This document shows, one piece after another, positions 16,036 through 24,742 of a DNA stretch of 64,000 bases. The stretch's first letter is position 1, and every line of letters begins with the position of its first letter. The translations under genes and the position numbers were made by a program. Under the pieces are notes generated by a model that worked only from the letters and a program-made list of their open reading frames with translations, was not told the DNA's origin and searched no databases. Source of the stretch: Pseudomonas sp. HOU2 (lineage in GTDB: Bacteria > Pseudomonadota > Gammaproteobacteria > Pseudomonadales > Pseudomonadaceae); the NCBI RefSeq assembly GCF_040729435.1, contig NZ_CP160398.1, positions 1,736,001 through 1,800,000 of the forward strand, written 5' to 3'.

Positions 16036-17733
16036 TCAGGCGGCGTTCTTCGCCTTGATCTTCTTCAGCTCTTCGTCACGCAACTCACGACGCAGGATCT
16101 TGCCGACGTTGGTGGTCGGCAGCGCATCGCGGAATTCCACCGAACGCGGCACCTTGTAACCGGTGACGTTGGCGCGCATGTGCTCCATCACGGTTTCCTT
16201 GGTCAGGGTCACGCCCGGCTTGGCCACGATGAAAATCTTGATCGCCTCGCCCGACTTCTCGTCCGGCACGCCGATGGCTGCGCACTGCAACACGCCCGGC
16301 AGGGTCGCCAGCACATCTTCCAGTTCGTTCGGGTAAACGTTGAAACCGGAGACCAGGATCATGTCTTTCTTGCGATCGACAATGCGCATGTAGCCATCGG
16401 GCTGGATCAGCGCGATGTCACCGGTCTTCAGCCAGCCTTCGCTGTCGAGGATTTCATCGGTGGCTTCCTGACGCTGCCAGTAGCCCTTCATCACTTGCGG
16501 GCCCTTGACGCACAGCTCGCCGATTTCACCCATGGGCTGCTCGACACCGGCATCGTCGATGACTTTGCACAGGGTCGACGGCACCGGAATGCCGATGGTG
16601 CCGATCTGGATGTTCTGGATCGGGTTGACCGTGGCCACCGGACTGGTTTCGGTCATGCCGTAGCCTTCGCAGATCGAGCAACCGGTCACTGCTTTCCAGC
16701 GCTCGGCCGCCGCCAGTTGCAGGGCCATGCCGCCGGACAGGGTGACTTTCAGGTTGGAGAAATCCAGCTTGCGGAAACCTTCGTTGTTGCACAGCGCGAC
16801 GAACAACGTGTTCAGGCCAACGAAGCCGCTGAACTTCCACTTCGACAGTTCCTTGACCATCGCCGGCAGATCGCGCGGGTTGCTGATCAGGATGTTGTGG
16901 TTGCCGATCAGCATCATCGCCATGCAATGAAAGGTGAACGCATAGATGTGGTACAGCGGCAGCGGCGTGATCAGGATCTCGCAACCTTCATTGAGGTTGG
17001 AGCCCATCAGCGCCTTGCACTGCAGCATGTTGGCAACGAGGTTGCGATGGGTCAGCATCGCGCCCTTGGCCACACCGGTGGTGCCGCCGGTGTATTGCAG
17101 CACCGCGACATCACCGCTGTGCGGGTTGGCTTCGGCCACCGGCTGGCCCTGGCCCTTGCTCAGCACGTCGTTGAACTTGACGGCTTTGGGCAGGTGATAG
17201 GCCGGCACCATCTTCTTCACGTACTTGATCACGCTGTTGATCAGCAGGCGCTTGACCGGCGGCAGCAGGTCGGCGACTTCGGTGACAATGACGTGCTTGA
17301 CCCCGGTTTTCGGCACCACGGCTTCCGCCAGGTGCGCCATGTTGGCCAGGCACACCAGCGCCTTGGCGCCGGAGTCGTTGAATTGGTGTTCCATTTCCCG
17401 CGCGGTGTACAGCGGGTTGGTGTTGACCACGATCAGCCCGGCGCGGATTGCACCGAAGACGGCGACCGGATACTGCAGAACGTTGGGCAGTTGCACGGCG
17501 ATTCGATCACCGGGCTGCAAGTCGGTATGCTGTTGCAGATACGCGGCAAACGCACCGGACAATTCGTACAGTTCACCGTAGGTGATTGTCTTGCCCAGGT
17601 TGCTGAAAGCCGGCTTGTTGGCGAAGCGTTGGCAGGATTGCTTCAACACTGCCTGAATATTCGGGTACTCGTCTGGATTGATGTCGGCAGCAATTCCAGC
17701 CGGGTATTTATCCTTCCAAAAGTCTTCGATCAT
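16036..17733 (-). CDS. fadD1: Long-chain fatty acid-CoA ligase FadD1
   Basis: Activates long-chain fatty acids to acyl-CoA with ATP, coupled to uptake at the inner membrane. It has 565 residues. The AMP-binding P-loop motif YTGGTTGVAKGAMLTH is at about residues 213-228, GYGMTETSP at about 360, and the C-terminal subdomain hinge and catalytic Lys region is VGKILRRELRD. It is strongly similar to the fadD2 product immediately upstream, so this is a tandem duplication. The order hypothetical, fadD1, fadD2, hydrolase, maoC matches P. aeruginosa PA3298-PA3302 as I recall it. Confidence 0.93.
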   Translation of the reverse strand: MIEDFWKDKYPAGIAADINPDEYPNIQAVLKQSCQRFANKPAFSNLGKTITYGELYELSGAFAAYLQQHTDLQPGDRIAVQLPNVLQYPVAVFGAIRAGLIVVNTNPLYTAREMEHQFNDSGAKALVCLANMAHLAEAVVPKTGVKHVIVTEVADLLPPVKRLLINSVIKYVKKMVPAYHLPKAVKFNDVLSKGQGQPVAEANPHSGDVAVLQYTGGTTGVAKGAMLTHRNLVANMLQCKALMGSNLNEGCEILITPLPLYHIYAFTFHCMAMMLIGNHNILISNPRDLPAMVKELSKWKFSGFVGLNTLFVALCNNEGFRKLDFSNLKVTLSGGMALQLAAAERWKAVTGCSICEGYGMTETSPVATVNPIQNIQIGTIGIPVPSTLCKVIDDAGVEQPMGEIGELCVKGPQVMKGYWQRQEATDEILDSEGWLKTGDIALIQPDGYMRIVDRKKDMILVSGFNVYPNELEDVLATLPGVLQCAAIGVPDEKSGEAIKIFIVAKPGVTLTKETVMEHMRANVTGYKVPRSVEFRDALPTTNVGKILRRELRDEELKKIKAKNAA

Positions 17734-18095
17734 GGAAGCCCACTCCTCAGCAACGCGAATTCTTCACCGCATTTGATGCGATTATTATTGGTGTGTGTTT
17801 TGTATTGGTGAATCTGGCTTTTCTACAGGCCGAGAAGTCACAAAGCGCGCCGAGAGTAGCAGCTTTGCCGAGGGCCGACTAGAGCCAAAAGCGGCCTCCA
17901 TGGTCACTTTAGTGACTCAAGACTTTCCAGCAGTCATTTTAGAGCAAAAATCCTATACCGCCCTGAAAGCCCTGCTTTTCCGGGACTTCACCGCCCAAAA
18001 AGCATCGCGGGCAAGCCCGCTCCCACAAGGTTGATGGAGATCCCTGTGGGAGCGTGGCTTGCCCGCGATCCGCGCAACGCGCGGCCATTCACCGA
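17734..18095. other. fadD2-fadD1 intergenic region
   Basis: A 362-base gap between tandem genes, long enough for a separate fadD1 promoter. It contains a REP doublet at 18004-18070 and an AT-rich stretch at about 17770-17820. I looked for a PsrA-type operator and did not find a clear one. Confidence 0.5.
18004..18070. repeat. REP doublet, family G
   Basis: ATCGCGGGCAAGCCCGCTCC..CACA paired with TGTGGGAGCGTGGCTTGCCC..GCGAT. It sits 26 bases past the fadD2 stop codon, between the two ligase genes. Confidence 0.85.
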
Positions 18096-19784
18096 TCAGG
18101 CGATATCACGCAACTCCCGCCGCAGAATCTTCCCGACCGGCGTCATCGGCAACGACTCACGCAGCACGATGTGTTTCGGCACCTTGTAAGAGGTGAAGTT
18201 TTCTTTGCAGTACGCCTTCAGTTCCTCGAGGCTGACCCCGGTTTCCCGCGCCACCACAAACAGCTTCACCGCCTCCCCCGAACGTTCGTCCGGCACGCCG
18301 ATCACCGCGCAGTTGGCGACTTTCGGGTGCGCCATCACCACGTCTTCGATCTCGTTGGGGTACACGTTGAAACCGGAGACGATGATCATGTCCTTCTTGC
18401 GATCAACGATGCGCACGAAGCCATCCGGGTCGATCACCGCGATATCACCGGACTTGAACCAGCCCTCGGCGTCCAGCACTTCGGCGGTGGCCTCGGGTTT
18501 GTGCCAGTAGCCTTTCATGATCTGCGGGCCTTTGATGCACAGCTCGCCGCGCTCGCCCATCGGCTGCTCGACACCCTCATCATCGATGACTTTCAGCAGC
18601 GTGCCCGGCACCGGCAGACCGACCGTGCCCAGGCGCGACTGGGTGCCATACGGGTTGGTGCAGGCCACCGGCGAGGTTTCGGTCAGGCCGTAACCTTCGG
18701 TGATGCGGCAACCGGTGATCTGCTCCCAGCGCTCGGCGGTGGCCTTGACCAGCGCGGTGCCACCGGAGTTGGTCAGCTTGAGGCTGGAGAAATCCAGGGT
18801 CTTGAAGTCCGGGTGCTCCATCAGCGCGACGAACAACGTATTCAGGCCGAGCAACGCCGAGAAACGCCAGTTCTTCAGCTCTTTGATGAAGCCTGCAATG
18901 TCCCGCGGGTTGGTGATCAGCACGTTGTGGTTGCCCGAAACCATCATGCACATGCAATTCGCGGTAAAGGCATAGATGTGATACAGCGGCAGCGGCGCCA
19001 CCATCACCTCCTGCCCTTCGCGCAGCAGCGGCTGACCGTCCGGCCCCAACTGCGCAAGACACGCGCGCACTTGCTGCATGTTCGCCACGAGGTTGCCGTG
19101 GGTCAGCATCGCGCCCTTGGCCAGACCGGTGGTGCCGCCGGTGTATTGCAACACGGCAATGTCGTCGAGACCGACTTTCAGCGGCTTGATCCCCAGGCCG
19201 CGACCCAGGCGCAGCGCACTCTTGAACGAGATTGCCTGGGGCAGCGAATAGTCCGGGACCATTTTCTTCACTTTGCTGACCACGGTGTTGATCAGCCAGC
19301 CCTTGGCGGTGGGCAGCATGTCGCCCATCTTTGCTTCGATCAGGTATTGGATGTCAGTGTCCGGCAGCACTTCCTGGACCTTCTGCCCGAACATGTTCAG
19401 GTACACCAGCGCGCGGGCACCGGAGTCCTTGAACTGGTGACGCATCTCGCGCGCGGTGTACAGCGGGTTGGTGTTGACCACGATCAGTCCGGCGCGCAAG
19501 GCACCGAACACGGCAATCGGATATTGCAGCACGTTGGGCATCTGCACCGCGATGCGATCCCCCGGCACCAGATCGGTGTGGGCTTGCAGGTAACCGGCGA
19601 ACGCCGCGCTGTAGCGCTCGAGTTCAGCGTAGGTCAGGGTCACGCCCATATTGCTGAAGGCCGGCCGGTCCGCGAATTTCTTGCAGGAACGCTCAAACAC
19701 CTCGATCACCGACTTGAACTCGCCCATGTCGATGTCCAGTGGTACGCCGGCGGGGCGTTTGTCATTCCAGAAATCAGGTTGCAT
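18096..19784 (-). CDS. fadD2: Long-chain fatty acid-CoA ligase FadD2
   Basis: Second acyl-CoA synthetase of 562 residues, a paralogue of FadD1. Motifs: YTGGTTGLAKGAMLTHGNL, GYGLTETSPV and the C-terminal VGKILRREL. The ATG at 19784 (MQPDFWNDKRPAG) aligns with FadD1 MIEDFWKDKYPAG and has AGAGGAC upstream, which excludes the 48-residue upstream extension. A motif AAGAACAA overlaps the start codon, the form recognised by Hfq/Crc, suggesting catabolite repression of fatty-acid use. It diverges from the hydrolase/maoC pair. Confidence 0.93.
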   Translation of the reverse strand: MQPDFWNDKRPAGVPLDIDMGEFKSVIEVFERSCKKFADRPAFSNMGVTLTYAELERYSAAFAGYLQAHTDLVPGDRIAVQMPNVLQYPIAVFGALRAGLIVVNTNPLYTAREMRHQFKDSGARALVYLNMFGQKVQEVLPDTDIQYLIEAKMGDMLPTAKGWLINTVVSKVKKMVPDYSLPQAISFKSALRLGRGLGIKPLKVGLDDIAVLQYTGGTTGLAKGAMLTHGNLVANMQQVRACLAQLGPDGQPLLREGQEVMVAPLPLYHIYAFTANCMCMMVSGNHNVLITNPRDIAGFIKELKNWRFSALLGLNTLFVALMEHPDFKTLDFSSLKLTNSGGTALVKATAERWEQITGCRITEGYGLTETSPVACTNPYGTQSRLGTVGLPVPGTLLKVIDDEGVEQPMGERGELCIKGPQIMKGYWHKPEATAEVLDAEGWFKSGDIAVIDPDGFVRIVDRKKDMIIVSGFNVYPNEIEDVVMAHPKVANCAVIGVPDERSGEAVKLFVVARETGVSLEELKAYCKENFTSYKVPKHIVLRESLPMTPVGKILRRELRDIA

Positions 19785-19791
19785 TGTTCTT
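19784..19791 (-). promoter_or_regulatory. Candidate Hfq/Crc CA motif at fadD2 start
   Basis: The mRNA strand reads AAGAACAA, fitting AAnAAnAA, with its last A being the A of the fadD2 ATG and the ribosome site just upstream. Confidence 0.5.
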
Positions 19792-20025
19792 GTCCTCTTT
19801 ACCTGAATCGATCCGGGAGCCGCTTTTCTGTGGTTTCGCGCTGATCCCTGAGGGCACAAAGCAAAAAGCGGAGCTTCACGGACACTAGCAGTTATGGCCA
19901 TTGAGGCAAATATGGGCAATGGCGACATTGATCGTATGAATCTTCCTGCCGTGGCGTGAGCTGATCGGACGCGCTATACAATGCTACGACTGCGGGCCAA
20001 TACCGCTCGATAAAAAGGAATTGCC

Positions 20026-20970
20026 ATGATCCACCGAGGCTTTTGGCTGGACGCGAGTGACCGCAGCCGCCTGTTCGTCAACCAGTGGCTGCCGGCTGCG
20101 CCCCTGAAAGCGCTGATCCTGCTGGCCCACGGCATGGCCGAACACAGCGCGCGCTACGAGCGGCTGGCGAATGCGTTCTGTGAACAAGGCTATGGTGTGT
20201 ACGCCCCGGATCTGCGCGGCCATGGCAAGACCGCCGAACACGGGACACTCGGGCATTTCGCCGATGACGACGGCTGGTGCAAGGTGATCGGCGATCTGGC
20301 CAATCTCAATCAGCACATCGGCCAGCAGCATCCCGACGTCCCCATCATCCTGCTCGGGCACAGCATGGGCAGCTACCTCGCCCAGGGTTACCTGCTGCAT
20401 CACAGCGCCAGCCTGCACGGGGCGATTCTCAGCGGTTCGAATTTCCAGCCGGTGGCGCTGTATGGCGCAGCAAGGCAAATCGCCCGATTCGAAAAACTGC
20501 GTCAGGGTGGCAAGGGCCGCAGTGCGCTGATCGAGTGGCTGTCGTTCGGCTCGTTCAACAAGAAATTCAAACCGGCGCGCACGCCGTTCGACTGGCTGAG
20601 CCGCGACCCGGTCGAGGTCGATCTGTATGCCAGAGACCCGTTGTGCGGCTTTCGCTGCACCAATCAATTGTGGATCGACCTGCTCGGCGGCTTGCAGCAG
20701 ATCAGCAAAGCGTCCAATCTCGCCCAGATCGACCCGGGCCTGCCGCTGCTGGTGATCGGCGGTGAATGTGATCCGGTGAGCGAAGGCAAGCGTCTGACAG
20801 ATCTGGCCGAGGCATTGCGCGCGGCCGGCAGCCAGAACCTGCAACTGAAGATCTACCCGCAGGCGCGGCACGAATTGTTCAATGAAACCAATCGCGACGA
20901 AGTGATTGCCGATGTGCTGACCTGGATCGACCAGGCGCTGAGCCATCGCCGCCCGCATCGCAGCGAATAA
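20026..20970 (+). CDS. Alpha/beta hydrolase, monoacylglycerol-lipase type
   Basis: Serine hydrolase of 314 residues (Hydrolase_4 family, lysophospholipase or monoglyceride lipase). The oxyanion region is LAHGMAEHSARY (about 34-45), the nucleophile elbow GHSMGS (about 111-116), the acidic residue in GGECDPVS (Asp near 249) and the catalytic His in ARHELFNE (near 283). There is no signal peptide, so it should be cytoplasmic or membrane-associated. It diverges from fadD2 and precedes maoC by 43 bases, so it may release fatty acids from lipids for FadD activation. AAAAAGGA precedes the ATG. Confidence 0.88.
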   Translation: MIHRGFWLDASDRSRLFVNQWLPAAPLKALILLAHGMAEHSARYERLANAFCEQGYGVYAPDLRGHGKTAEHGTLGHFADDDGWCKVIGDLANLNQHIGQQHPDVPIILLGHSMGSYLAQGYLLHHSASLHGAILSGSNFQPVALYGAARQIARFEKLRQGGKGRSALIEWLSFGSFNKKFKPARTPFDWLSRDPVEVDLYARDPLCGFRCTNQLWIDLLGGLQQISKASNLAQIDPGLPLLVIGGECDPVSEGKRLTDLAEALRAAGSQNLQLKIYPQARHELFNETNRDEVIADVLTWIDQALSHRRPHRSE

Positions 20971-21013
20971 TTTTTTGTGGATTCACTTTAATCCGTCACA
21001 GGAATCAAGACCG

Positions 21014-21484
21014 ATGACCCAGGTTACCAACATCCCTTACGAAGCCCTCGAAGTCGGCCAGACCGCCAGCTACAGCAAGACTGTCGAAGAGCGCGACATT
21101 CAGCTGTTCGCCGCGATGTCGGGCGACCACAACCCGGTGCACCTGGACGCCGAGTTCGCCGCCGCCAGCATGTTCAAGGAACGCATCGCCCACGGCATGT
21201 TCAGCGGTGCGCTGATCAGCGCCGCCGTTGCCTGCGAACTGCCTGGGCCGGGCACCATCTACATCGGTCAGCAGATGAGCTTTCAGAAGCCGGTGAAGAT
21301 TGGTGACACCTTGACCGTGCGCCTGGAAATCCTCGAGAAACTGCCGAAGTTTCGTGTGCGCATCGCCACTCGCGTGTTCAATCAGCGTGATGAATTAGTA
21401 GTGGATGGCGAGGCTGAGATTCTCGCGCCGCGCAAGCAGCAGACCGTGACCCTGCCGACGTTGCCGGCGATCAGCATTGGCTGA
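21014..21484 (+). CDS. MaoC-like (R)-enoyl-CoA hydratase
   Basis: Hotdog-fold hydratase of 156 residues acting on enoyl-CoA intermediates, of the PhaJ type that links beta-oxidation to (R)-3-hydroxyacyl-CoA. The hydratase signature is complete: DIQLFAAMSGDHNPVHLDAE (Asp and His at about residues 38 and 43), then IAHGMFSGALIS. The start at 21014 (MTQVTNIPYEALEVGQ) is preferred over an upstream frame. Likely co-transcribed with the hydrolase and functionally tied to fadD1/fadD2. Confidence 0.9.
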   Translation: MTQVTNIPYEALEVGQTASYSKTVEERDIQLFAAMSGDHNPVHLDAEFAAASMFKERIAHGMFSGALISAAVACELPGPGTIYIGQQMSFQKPVKIGDTLTVRLEILEKLPKFRVRIATRVFNQRDELVVDGEAEILAPRKQQTVTLPTLPAISIG

Positions 21485-21486
21485 TT

Positions 21487-21561
21487 AAAAGATCGCAGCC
21501 TTCGGCAGCTCCTACAGGGGAACGCATTCCAATGTAGGAGCTGCGGCAGGCTGCGATCTTT
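21487..21561. repeat. REP doublet, family B
   Basis: AAAAGATCGCAGCCTTCGGC..CTCCTACA and complement (one arm has GGCAGG for GGAAGG) directly after the maoC stop. Confidence 0.9.
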
Positions 21562-21580
21562 GGCTTTCCCCTCACGCATA

Positions 21581-21609
21581 AAAAAACGCCAGACCAGCTG
21601 GCGTTTTTT
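21581..21609. terminator. Bidirectional Rho-independent terminator
   Basis: AAAAAACGCCAG and CTGGCGTTTTTT around a short ACCAG-type loop, 16 bases beyond the PA2169-like stop. The flanking A and T runs allow use by both convergent units. Confidence 0.9.
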
Positions 21610-21624
21610 GTAACCTGCGAACGC

Positions 21625-22092
21625 TTACGAACGAGCGCGAGCCTGGTTACGCAGGGCTTTCACTTGGTCGTGGTTACGTTGTACACCGTGGTACTGACGC
21701 TCAACCAGGTCACGAATGCCGACCAGACCGTGCTTGTTGATTTTCTCGATGGCTTCACGATAAGCCTTCAGCGCATGGTCTTCACCGCGCTCGGCTTCGT
21801 TCAGTACAGCCTCTTCGTCCTTGCCAGTGAACATGGCTTTGACGTCGACCCAGCGACGGTGCAGGTCACCACTGACGCTGGTAGAGGTTTCCGGATCGCC
21901 GCCCAGTTTACGCACTTCAGCCTGCAGTTCAGCGGCGGCAGTCGCGCAATCGGCAGAACGGGTCACGAACAGGGTTTTGAGTTCTGGGTGCTTGATGTCT
22001 TCAGCGCAAGTCTTGAACCCTTCCTGGCCGTCCTTGCAGGTTTCGATCAGGTCGTTGAGTACAGAGATGGCTTCTTTATTCATGTCAGTCAT
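21625..22092 (-). CDS. PA2169-family four-helix-bundle protein
   Basis: Soluble all-helical protein of 155 residues (DUF2383, ferritin-like fold), similar to P. aeruginosa PA2169. It starts MTDMNKEAISVLNDLIETCK, with Cys in DGQEGFKTCAED, and carries His and Glu residues (DLHRRWVDVK, ERGEDHALKAYREA) that could place a metal site, though family members are not proven to bind iron. The group is usually linked to stress or stationary phase. It is monocistronic with a good terminator. The AT-rich 200 bases upstream show no clear operator. Confidence 0.85.
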   Translation of the reverse strand: MTDMNKEAISVLNDLIETCKDGQEGFKTCAEDIKHPELKTLFVTRSADCATAAAELQAEVRKLGGDPETSTSVSGDLHRRWVDVKAMFTGKDEEAVLNEAERGEDHALKAYREAIEKINKHGLVGIRDLVERQYHGVQRNHDQVKALRNQARARS

Positions 22093-22298
22093 TTTTCAAT
22101 TCCTTGCGGTTGGTTGAAGATGCAAGGGTTATTGCAGTGTGCGTGCCAGCTTTTCATTCAAAAATAAATCGTTATATTTCAATAAGTTAAAGATATTTGA
22201 ACTATCTGTATCACGGTTATTTGCATGATCTGTCATTTGGCCTGCATGCAGAATGCCTGTATTTTCCTGACTGTTCTGAATCCAGATGATTGCCACTG

Positions 22299-22535
22299 AT
22301 GAATCCTGAAAAACTTGAACTGCTGATCACCCGTGAAATGCCCTTCGGCAAGTACAAGGGCCGGATCATTGCCGACCTGCCTGGGCCTTACCTGAACTGG
22401 TTTGCCCGCGAAGGTTTTCCCCACGGCGAACTCGGCGGACTGCTGGCGCTGATGCAGGAAATCGACCATAACGGCCTGTCGGATCTGCTCGAACCGTTAC
22501 GCGCCAAACACGGCAAACCTGCCCCGCGCCACTGA
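22299..22535 (+). CDS. DUF3820 family protein
   Basis: Small 78-residue protein of the DUF3820 family (labelled putative quorum-sensing-regulated virulence factor). Family mark: MPFGKYKGRIIADLPGPYLN near residues 14-33, followed by WFAREGFP. The motif also resembles the fold seen near exonuclease-associated proteins, but function is unproven. The ATG at 22299 is preferred over a TTG at 22290. The stop is 27 bases before the aminotransferase ATG in the same direction, so co-transcription is likely. Confidence 0.88.
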   Translation: MNPEKLELLITREMPFGKYKGRIIADLPGPYLNWFAREGFPHGELGGLLALMQEIDHNGLSDLLEPLRAKHGKPAPRH

Positions 22536-22562
22536 AGCGCCCTCCTCCCAAGAGCCTCGACC

Positions 22563-23744
22563 ATGCCTGACAACACCCGCCGCGCCCGTGACGAAGCTTT
22601 CTGGCAAACCTTCGCCGATCGCTACGAAGCGCAAACCGGCCCGCTGAACCTGGAGAACGGTTACTTCGGACGCATGTCGCGCACGGTGATCGAGGACTAC
22701 CAGCGCAACATCGAGCTGATCAACACCCGCAACTCGGTGTATGTGCGCCAGCGTTTCGAACATCACGACAGCCTGGAGATCCGTGCGCAACTGGCCGAGA
22801 CCATCGGTGTGCGCGCGCAGAGCGTGGCCTTCACCCGCAACGCCAGCGATGCGCTGCAGTCACTGATCCGCAATTACAACCGCCTGCAACCGGGCGATCA
22901 GGTGCTGATCAGCGACCTGGAATACGACACGGTCAAGGGCGCGATGCGCTGGCTGTCACGCCATCGCGGTGTCGATGTGATCGAGATCAACCATGCGCAT
23001 CCGGCCAGTTTCGACAGCCTGCTGGACAGCTACCGCGAAGCCTTCATCCGCTATCCGAAGCTCAAGCTGATGGCTCTGACCCATGTCACCCACCGTACCG
23101 GTCTGGTGATGCCGGTGCAGGCCATCGCCGCGCTGGCGAAACAGCATGGCGTGGACATCATCCTCGACGGCGCTCACGCCCTCGGCCAGATCGACTTCAA
23201 TCTGGAAGCCATGGGCATCGCCTTCGCCGGTTTCAACCTGCACAAATGGATCGGCGCACCACTGACCCTGGGCTTTCTGTATATCGCCCCGCAGCGTCTG
23301 GCCGACATCGACCCGGACATGGGCGAAATGCACTTCCCCGCGACCGACATCCGCGCCCGCACCCCGTACAGCACGCCGAACATTCCGGCGCTGATGTCGC
23401 TGCCGCTGGTGTTCGAGGAGCACCGTTCGCTCGGTGGTGCGGCGGCCAAAGGGGCGCGACTCAATTACCTGCGCAACCTGTGGGTCAGCGCGGTGCGCCA
23501 CCTGCCGGGGATCGAAGTGATGACCCCGGATGATCCGCGCCTGTATTGCGGGATCACCTCGATGCGTTTCACTTGCCACGCCGATCAACAGGCCATGGTC
23601 GAGCGCCTGCTCAACGAGTACAACCTGTTCACTGTGGTGCGCAACGGCGCAGCGAGCGGGCCGAGCATCCGCATCACGCCGGGGCTGACCACTACTGCGG
23701 ATGACATGCAGTTGCTGACCCGTGCACTCAACGAGTTGCGTTGA
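22563..23744 (+). CDS. Class-V aminotransferase, isopenicillin-N-epimerase-like
   Basis: Pyridoxal-phosphate enzyme of 393 residues, aminotransferase class V fold (cysteine desulfurase, kynureninase, epimerase group). The phosphate and cofactor region is FTRNASDALQSLI (about 78-90), the Asp contacting the ring is in DIILDGAHALGQIDF (about 199-213), and the Schiff-base Lys is in FNLHKWIGAP (about 224-233). No Cys loop typical of desulfurases is visible. The substrate cannot be read. The downstream dioxygenase is convergent, five bases away. Confidence 0.87.
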   Translation: MPDNTRRARDEAFWQTFADRYEAQTGPLNLENGYFGRMSRTVIEDYQRNIELINTRNSVYVRQRFEHHDSLEIRAQLAETIGVRAQSVAFTRNASDALQSLIRNYNRLQPGDQVLISDLEYDTVKGAMRWLSRHRGVDVIEINHAHPASFDSLLDSYREAFIRYPKLKLMALTHVTHRTGLVMPVQAIAALAKQHGVDIILDGAHALGQIDFNLEAMGIAFAGFNLHKWIGAPLTLGFLYIAPQRLADIDPDMGEMHFPATDIRARTPYSTPNIPALMSLPLVFEEHRSLGGAAAKGARLNYLRNLWVSAVRHLPGIEVMTPDDPRLYCGITSMRFTCHADQQAMVERLLNEYNLFTVVRNGAASGPSIRITPGLTTTADDMQLLTRALNELR

Positions 23745-23749
23745 TCCGC

Positions 23750-24475
23750 TTACACGGTGTACTTGTCGAAGTCCTCGGGCTTGATCTGCGACGAGGCGGC
23801 AAAGGTGTCGATGCCGATGGTCAGGTGGCCGAAAAATCCGTCCTCGTGAGAGTCGCGGCCGATCGGCCACACGGTCAGGGTCGACCCCTCGCCGCCCATG
23901 TTGGCGTAGTAGCTGTCGTCGGCATTGTTCAACGGTGCCGAGGCACGCCCGCGATAGTCCCGGGCATTGAGCACCGCGCGTGACACCACTTCGGGGAAAT
24001 ACAGCTGGCCAACCCAGGCCACGTTGCGCTCCTCCAGATATTCACTGCCGCTGACCATGCGCACCGCCACGTGAATGTGCAGCGCCCGACCGGCATAGAA
24101 CCCCGGATAGATGGTGGTGAAGCGCACCCGCCCCTGCTGATCGCAGAACTGGCTGCCGCGCAGGTAAGTGTCATCGTCGGTGCGCGGCACTGAGCCGATG
24201 GCATCGGAGTCGACCTCCAGATCCGGATTGATCCGGCTCCACCCCGAATAGGCGCCCCGTGCATTGCAATGCCAGATGTCCACCAGTGCCCCGCTCACCG
24301 GCTGACCGGTCATCGCGTCGACGATGCTCAGGCGCAGCAGCAAGGGCAGCCCCTCGGCGCCTTCGCTGATGTTGCGCCGCAGCAACTTCGGATTGCGGAA
24401 GTAAGGCCCGGCGATCTGCTCGGGGGCCAACTGATAGATTGATGGTGACGATGCGGTTGAAGTGTCTCGTTCCAT
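23750..24475 (-). CDS. Intradiol ring-cleavage dioxygenase family protein
   Basis: Non-haem Fe(III) dioxygenase fold of 241 residues. The catechol-dioxygenase signature LVDIWHCNARGAYSG is at about residues 64-78, and ligands are expected in TIYPGFYAGRALHIHVAV (Tyr, Tyr, His, His). The start at 24475 (MERDTSTASS) has GGAGAAGAGAA upstream. There is no N-terminal catechol-dioxygenase linker domain, so it resembles protocatechuate-3,4-dioxygenase-like single-domain proteins of uncertain substrate. No aromatic catabolic genes are nearby. It is monocistronic. Confidence 0.87.
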   Translation of the reverse strand: MERDTSTASSPSIYQLAPEQIAGPYFRNPKLLRRNISEGAEGLPLLLRLSIVDAMTGQPVSGALVDIWHCNARGAYSGWSRINPDLEVDSDAIGSVPRTDDDTYLRGSQFCDQQGRVRFTTIYPGFYAGRALHIHVAVRMVSGSEYLEERNVAWVGQLYFPEVVSRAVLNARDYRGRASAPLNNADDSYYANMGGEGSTLTVWPIGRDSHEDGFFGHLTIGIDTFAASSQIKPEDFDKYTV

Positions 24476-24566
24476 GACGCGTTCTCTTCTCCATAAGAGA
24501 ACGCAGGTTAACGCCACGTCCAAAGGCCCGTGCGGTAACTATGTATCGCAGCGTAACGAATGACTA

Positions 24567-24649
24567 TGTAGGAGCTGCCGCAGGCTGCGATCTTTTGATC
24601 TTGATTAAAAAACAACATCAAAAGATCGCAGCCTGCGGCAGCTCCTACA
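24567..24649. repeat. REP doublet, family B
   Basis: TGTAGGAGCTGCCGCAGGCT..GCGATCTTTTGAT paired with its complement around an AT-rich loop, between the dioxygenase start and the eda terminator. Confidence 0.9.
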
Positions 24650-24670
24650 GGGGTTTGGTTTTTTTCGGGC

Positions 24671-24703
24671 AAAAAAAAACGGTGCACCGACCAAGCGCAC
24701 CGT
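24671..24703 (-). terminator. Rho-independent terminator of zwf-pgl-eda
   Basis: On the minus strand ACGGTGC pairs with GCACCGT and is followed by a run of nine T. It is 40 bases past the eda stop codon. Confidence 0.88.
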
Positions 24704-24742
24704 AAAGCCGTAGAACACACAACGAAGTGTCAGGTAAAACGT

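Noticed and set aside
15952..17811. 619-codon frame antisense to fadD1 (and a similar 596-codon frame opposite fadD2)
   Set aside because: Both are complements of acyl-CoA ligases with intact motifs; the two shadow products resemble each other only because the ligases are paralogues.
17734..20025. PsrA-type operators before fadD1 or fadD2
   Set aside because: No GAAAC-GTTTC-type inverted repeat was found in either leader.
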